NCBI GenBank assembly: GCA_049325575.1
Contig: JBMOLK010000081.1
Location: 1-17,353 of the forward strand
Reading direction: 5' to 3'
DNA from: JBMOLK01 sp049325575
Lineage (GTDB): Bacteria > Bacillota > Clostridia > Acetivibrionales > Acetivibrionaceae
DNA length: 17,353 bases
Positions 14,751 through 17,353 of the stretch are shown piece after piece. Made by a program: the position numbers and the translations under genes. Numbering within the stretch: position 1 is the stretch's first letter; the number at the start of each line of letters is the position of its first letter. Below the pieces are notes generated by a model. That model ran no database searches. It was not told the DNA's origin and saw nothing but the letters and a program-made list of their open reading frames with translations.

Positions 14751-15158
14751 GTGATGATAATAACTCTCTTTAAGAAAGACAAAAACAAGGTACCCAAGAT
14801 AGCCTCTATTGAAAAGAAAAAATATAATGAGCAGGACACCCCCTTAACTGAAATCAATAACAAACTGAAACAACTTGAAAATGCTATTGAAAGCCTTAAT
14901 AAAAAAGCTCTAGAACAAAATATTAACATTGATAAGCTTGAGATACACAACCCGATTCTTAAAGAATTAAGTTTCAATCTTGAGTCTTTAGATATTAAGG
15001 AACTTAGTGGATCACTAGTTATTGGAACTCACTTTGGAGCAATAACAGATAAAGTCAGTAAAGAAAAAACTAAAAAACAAGAAGATCAGAAACAAGTAAA
15101 AGATTCTGTAGTAATTACATTTGATAAAAACAGAAAGAACGGCAACACTGATACATAG
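14751..15158 (+). CDS. GerPC-like coiled-coil protein
   Basis: A 135-aa protein. After a basic start, residues 25-60 form a probable coiled coil (NNKLKQLENAIESLNKK). The next part, NIDKLEIHNPILKELSFNLE and LDIKELSGSLVIGTHFG, resembles the C-terminus of GerPC, where a strand of form I-E-x-L-x-G-T-L-N-I-G ends the conserved region. A Lys/Glu/Gln-rich tail follows. In Bacillus gerP operons GerPC accompanies GerPA/B/D/F and is needed for coat permeability. Finding it downstream of GerPA/F- and GerPB/D-like genes strengthens all three calls. The start is GTG 14751 or ATG 14754, both behind GGAGAGG. No transmembrane segment is visible. Confidence 0.65.
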   Translation: MMIITLFKKDKNKVPKIASIEKKKYNEQDTPLTEINNKLKQLENAIESLNKKALEQNINIDKLEIHNPILKELSFNLESLDIKELSGSLVIGTHFGAITDKVSKEKTKKQEDQKQVKDSVVITFDKNRKNGNTDT

Positions 15159-15335
15159 GATATACTAATAGAATATAATTATATAGAGAACAAAAACCTC
15201 TACTAATTTCTAGTGCTTTTTTATTGGACATGCCTGCTTGTGATTTTTATTAAATCCTATGAGACAATTAAAAAGTTAGTAACATACTCTTAAATTATAA
15301 ATTAATTCCATATTATATTATCATTATTCCATCCA

Positions 15336-15350
15336 TTAACATAATATATA
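15336..15350 (+). promoter_or_regulatory. Repeat of the 15-base sigma-K-like element
   Basis: TTAACATAATATATA is identical to 11036-11050 and contains CATAATATA (15340-15348). No AC is at the proper upstream spacing, so promoter activity is less sure. It lies about 50 bases before the next gene's start. Confidence 0.35.
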
Positions 15351-15400
15351 GTATTATTTATCAAATTTACAATAAAAAGTATGGTTAAAGGGTGAGACTA

Positions 15401-15718
15401 ATGGCAAGTAATGAAGAGATCATGGAAAAACTAAATACTATCTTGGAAGAAATCGAAAAGCTCTGGGAGATTAAAGCCGAATGCATAAATATCAACTCAG
15501 GAACATTTACCATAGAAGCGGGTTCAAAAAGCCCAATCGAGATAAAAGAAGCCAGAGATATAACTATAAAAGCTGGTCAGGATACTACCTCATTAACGGT
15601 TGAGGTAAGTAAAGGTAATGTTGAATCCATTTCCATCTCCTCTGAAAAGCTTTCAACAGTAACAATTGAAGCAGGTGGTGATATTACAGGAGATATTATT
15701 GCAAAAGAAGTTAATTAA
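15401..15718 (+). CDS. Repetitive beta-rich small protein, probably spore-associated
   Basis: A 105-aa protein not matched to a family. After a helical start (residues 2-27, SNEEIMEKLNTILEEIEKLW) it turns into short repeating strands with alternating hydrophobic residues: INSGTFTIEAGS, IEIKEARDITIKAGQ, LTVEVSKGN, ISISSEKLSTVTIEAGGDIT. This spacing suits a stacked right-handed beta-helix or a pilus-like beta fold. A similar layout (helical start, then DITIEAG-type repeats) could serve in a surface layer. AAAGGGTGAG lies just before 15401; an in-frame start nine bases upstream is not needed. Its promoter region repeats the element seen before the coat gene at 11094, so joint mother-cell expression is plausible. 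Confidence 0.72.
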   Translation: MASNEEIMEKLNTILEEIEKLWEIKAECININSGTFTIEAGSKSPIEIKEARDITIKAGQDTTSLTVEVSKGNVESISISSEKLSTVTIEAGGDITGDIIAKEVN

Positions 15719-15748
15719 TTGATAATTGATATAAAAAGTGGTGTAAAA

Positions 15749-15946
15749 ATGAGCATAAATGATAAGTCAAAAGAACTTACTATTGCTCTCAAGGCAACAT
15801 AAGAATTTACTGCCCTAAAACAAGCTAAAAACGATTTTGATAGGAACAGAGAGTTAAGGAGTAAAATAGAGGATTTCAAGAAGAAAGAAAAAATATTACA
15901 CGGTGGAGGTCTCTCCTCAAATGAATTACAACAGCCTGGTTATTGA
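15749..15946 (+). pseudogene. YlbF-family (Com_YlbF) fragment with in-frame stop
   Basis: The frame reads MSINDKSKELTIALKAT, then TAA at 15800-15802, then EFTALKQAKNDFDRNRELRS and KIEDFKKKEKILHGGG, ending with TGA at 15944-15946. This matches the N-terminal half of YlbF/YmcA-type helical proteins (I-x-x-K-A-x-E-L-x-x-A-L-K-x-S-x-E-Y-x-x-L-K-x-A ... F-x-K-x-Q), which are about 110-150 aa. The family position after ALKAT would be Glu or Ser, so the TAA is a point nonsense change. The C-terminal half is missing as well. No clear ribosome site precedes it. In Bacillus, YlbF acts in the RNase Y-linked Y-complex that influences sporulation and competence. Confidence 0.6.
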
Positions 15947-15971
15947 CCACACAAGTGTACTGCTCATGAAC

Positions 15972-16187
15972 TTAATACCCATAGCCTCCGGCTCCACCGT
16001 ATCCACCAGCCCCATAGCCCCCATAAAGTCCAAGCGGCGCTCCATAACCATAGCCACCTAAACCATAGCCTGTGCCATAGCTACCATAGCCTAAGCCGTA
16101 ACCGCTGAAGCCTGGTCCATACCAGCCGAATGGAAAACCACCATTGAGATAAGAATATTTAGTTTTGTGATCATTGCATTGCTTCTT
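15972..16187 (-). pseudogene. Gly/Tyr-rich coat-type ORF without a start codon
   Basis: The minus strand is open for 71 codons between a TAA at 16188-16190 and a TAA at 15972-15974. It reads a short polar lead (CNDHKTKYSYLNGG) and then a Gly/Tyr-rich stretch (FGWYGPGFSGYGLGYGSYG, on to GAGGYGGAGGYGY), strongly like low-complexity spore coat proteins of the GYG-repeat kind. No ATG, GTG or TTG occurs before the repeat, and no ribosome site is seen, so the 5' end appears lost by indel or deletion. An ATG at 16167 is in another frame that meets a stop. Coat association is by composition only. Confidence 0.5.
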
Positions 16188-16254
16188 TTAGCCTAAATCT
16201 ATCACCAGTGAAGGTCAAAATATGAGCCTTGTTTGCAGCTTCTGAGGAGCTTCA

Positions 16255-16741
16255 TTATTGATTATTTAAATGATTCAGTAGTTCCTGTAAAAATAGAACA
16301 GGATTATCAAGCATGGAATAGTGACTGCATTCGGGTAAAATTTTTAGTTTAGAATTCGGAATAGCTTCCTGAAGTTTTTGACCCCAGTAAGGAGGAAGAT
16401 AACGGTCATGCTGTCCCCACAAGATAGTAACCGGTACTTTTAAGTTCGGAAGGTCAGGTACGATATCTTCTGTTTGATGGTGGTTAAACGCGAGAGAAGC
16501 ACGCTTGAGTTCTTCTGGCCCTGTTGGAGTAGCAAAAGGTGCAGTAAAAGCTTCTATAACTTGAGGGGTTCTCAGGGTTATATACACCTCCACGAATCAT
16601 TTGCTCAATTAATATAGGTCCTGGTTCGAATTCAGGTGCTGTAGGCCAACGCATAGCAGCAACTTTTGGCAGAGGCCAGTTGGCAAAACATACTCCATCA
16701 GCAACTGTTATGCTTAATACAGGATTTGGATACTTAATCAA
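16255..16741 (-). pseudogene. Alpha/beta hydrolase, C-terminal part only, frameshifted
   Basis: Two overlapping frames together give the cap and C-terminal half of an alpha/beta hydrolase. The first (16741 leftwards) reads VLSITVADGVCFANWPLP through ILIEQMIRGGVYNPENP; the second continues VIEAFTAPFATPTGPEEL to VPVTILWGQHDRYLPP and LPECSHYSMLDNP, holding the catalytic Asp (GQHD) and His (CSHYSM) of the triad. One extra base near 16562-16567 explains the shift. The nucleophile-elbow Ser half of the protein is absent: similarity begins abruptly at about 16741 and what lies upstream is AT-rich non-coding DNA. A gene remnant; original substrate unknown. Confidence 0.8.
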
Positions 16742-16864
16742 AAATGTACAGCACCTTACTCACAATTAGCTTACAATTTAAATAATGTGTGTTTGTACAA
16801 AACTTAGGTAATTAAATTAAGCTTTTATAAGGTAACATAATAGATTGCTATGCAATATAATATA

Positions 16865-16893
16865 ACAGCGAAAATTAGTGCGAACATAATATA
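16865..16893 (+). promoter_or_regulatory. Possible sigma-K-like promoter
   Basis: AC at 16865-16866 and CATAATATA at 16885-16893, 18 bases apart, repeat the core of the 11039 element about 40 bases before a ruined Hsp20-like gene. Spacing is one or two over the usual. Confidence 0.3.
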
Positions 16894-16933
16894 ATAAATT
16901 ACTAAAAAGGATTAGTTTTTGGGAGGCTAAATT

Positions 16934-17353
16934 ATGATGCATAGAGGTTTAAATGAAGAAGCCTTATTGAGGCTCCAGCAGTTGTTCGTAAGTCTGATAA
17001 GTCCAATAGTGAGGATAATAATATAAGATATGATAAAAGAGGTCAGTTGCCAGAAAAGATCAATAGGAATAGCTATGATTTGACATGTGAAAGTATATTC
17101 AGAAGATTCTAAAGCTTTCATAGAGGAATATCGAGAATATTTGAGGACCTTGTGAACAGCGTTCCAAGGTTGGAAGAGATTCAGGATGTCCGCGTTTCAG
17201 TGACAGATTAGAGTGTTCTTGTAAATGTGAAGATTCCTGGTCTATTATCGGTATATAGATGTAGATATCGGTGAGGATCATGTTAGATTATCAGGTAAGC
17301 AGCAAAGAAGAACGAATATAGACTATTTAGAACTTGGTATACTTATTATTGTA
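16934..17353 (+). pseudogene. Decayed Hsp20-like gene running off the window
   Basis: A good GGGAGG (16920-16925) precedes ATG 16934 (MMHRGLNEE), but the frame breaks within about 25 codons. Neighbouring frames then carry KSDKSNSEDNNIRYDKRGQL, ISRIFEDLVNSVPRLEEIQD followed by VRVSVTD and a TAG, SVLVNVKIPGLL, and, after another slip near 17250, YIDVDIGEDHVRLSGKQQRR to the window end. The V-N-V-K-I-P-G and D-V-x-I-x-x-D-H-V-x-L-S-G-K pieces match the paired strands of an alpha-crystallin domain. At least two frameshifts and two stops make it non-functional. It would be a fourth Hsp20-type member of the cluster, with a sigma-K-like element upstream. Confidence 0.55.

Noticed and set aside
14696..14977. 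Hydrophobic minus-strand frame over the GerPC-like gene
   Set aside because: Leu/Ser-rich antisense of a Lys/Glu-rich coiled coil, a common artefact.
15195..15226. Terminator after the GerPC-like gene
   Set aside because: A T-run is present, but the stem is only four or five pairs.
1..17353. CRISPR arrays, tRNA/rRNA genes, insertion-sequence ends
   Set aside because: No regularly spaced repeats, no tRNA-like cloverleaf and no transposase found on reading.

Overview
The window looks like chromosomal DNA from a low-GC, endospore-forming Firmicute, most likely a clostridium. AT-rich intergenic DNA, AGGAGG-type ribosome binding sites, frequent GTG/TTG starts, DUF421/DUF4363 genes and a run of spore-coat and GerP-like genes point this way. 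No rRNA, tRNA, CRISPR array or insertion sequence was recognised. Much of the window is decaying: I count about eleven broken or fragmentary genes.

Left end (1-3617): an arsenic operon, arsR-arsD-arsA, followed by an Acr3-type arsenite permease that has lost most of its middle, then an overlapping metallophosphoesterase gene. The sensor, the arsenic chaperone and the ATPase are intact, but the membrane pore they should serve is not intact in this window.

Middle (3618-9049): a radical SAM/SPASM protein with an AbrB-like N-terminal domain; a Fic-domain fragment on the minus strand; a Phd/YefM-RelE/ParE toxin-antitoxin pair with its own promoter, palindromic operator and terminator; then the remains of a siderophore or haem uptake locus. 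That locus has a FecCD permease lacking a proper start and frameshifted near its end, a FecE-like ATPase whose Walker A lysine is Glu, the N-terminal part of a Y4yA-like PLP enzyme, and hydrophobic remnants.

Minus-strand block (9106-10856): DUF421 and DUF4363 genes, with a second, deleted and frameshifted DUF421 copy upstream and a short broken ORF before it.

Right part (11020-17353): a spore block. It begins with a Gly-rich coat-like gene behind a good sigma-K-like promoter. It then interleaves three Hsp20 (alpha-crystallin) proteins with GerP-like small proteins: two 85-aa GerPA/GerPF-like paralogues, a GerPB/GerPD-like protein that seems to start at ATT, and a GerPC-like coiled-coil protein. 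A repetitive beta-rich protein follows. The right end decays again: a YlbF-like pseudogene, a start-less Gly/Tyr-rich coat-type ORF, an alpha/beta hydrolase fragment and a ruined Hsp20-like gene running off the window. The most interesting idea is that the Hsp20 and GerP-like proteins form one spore-coat assembly or permeability module.
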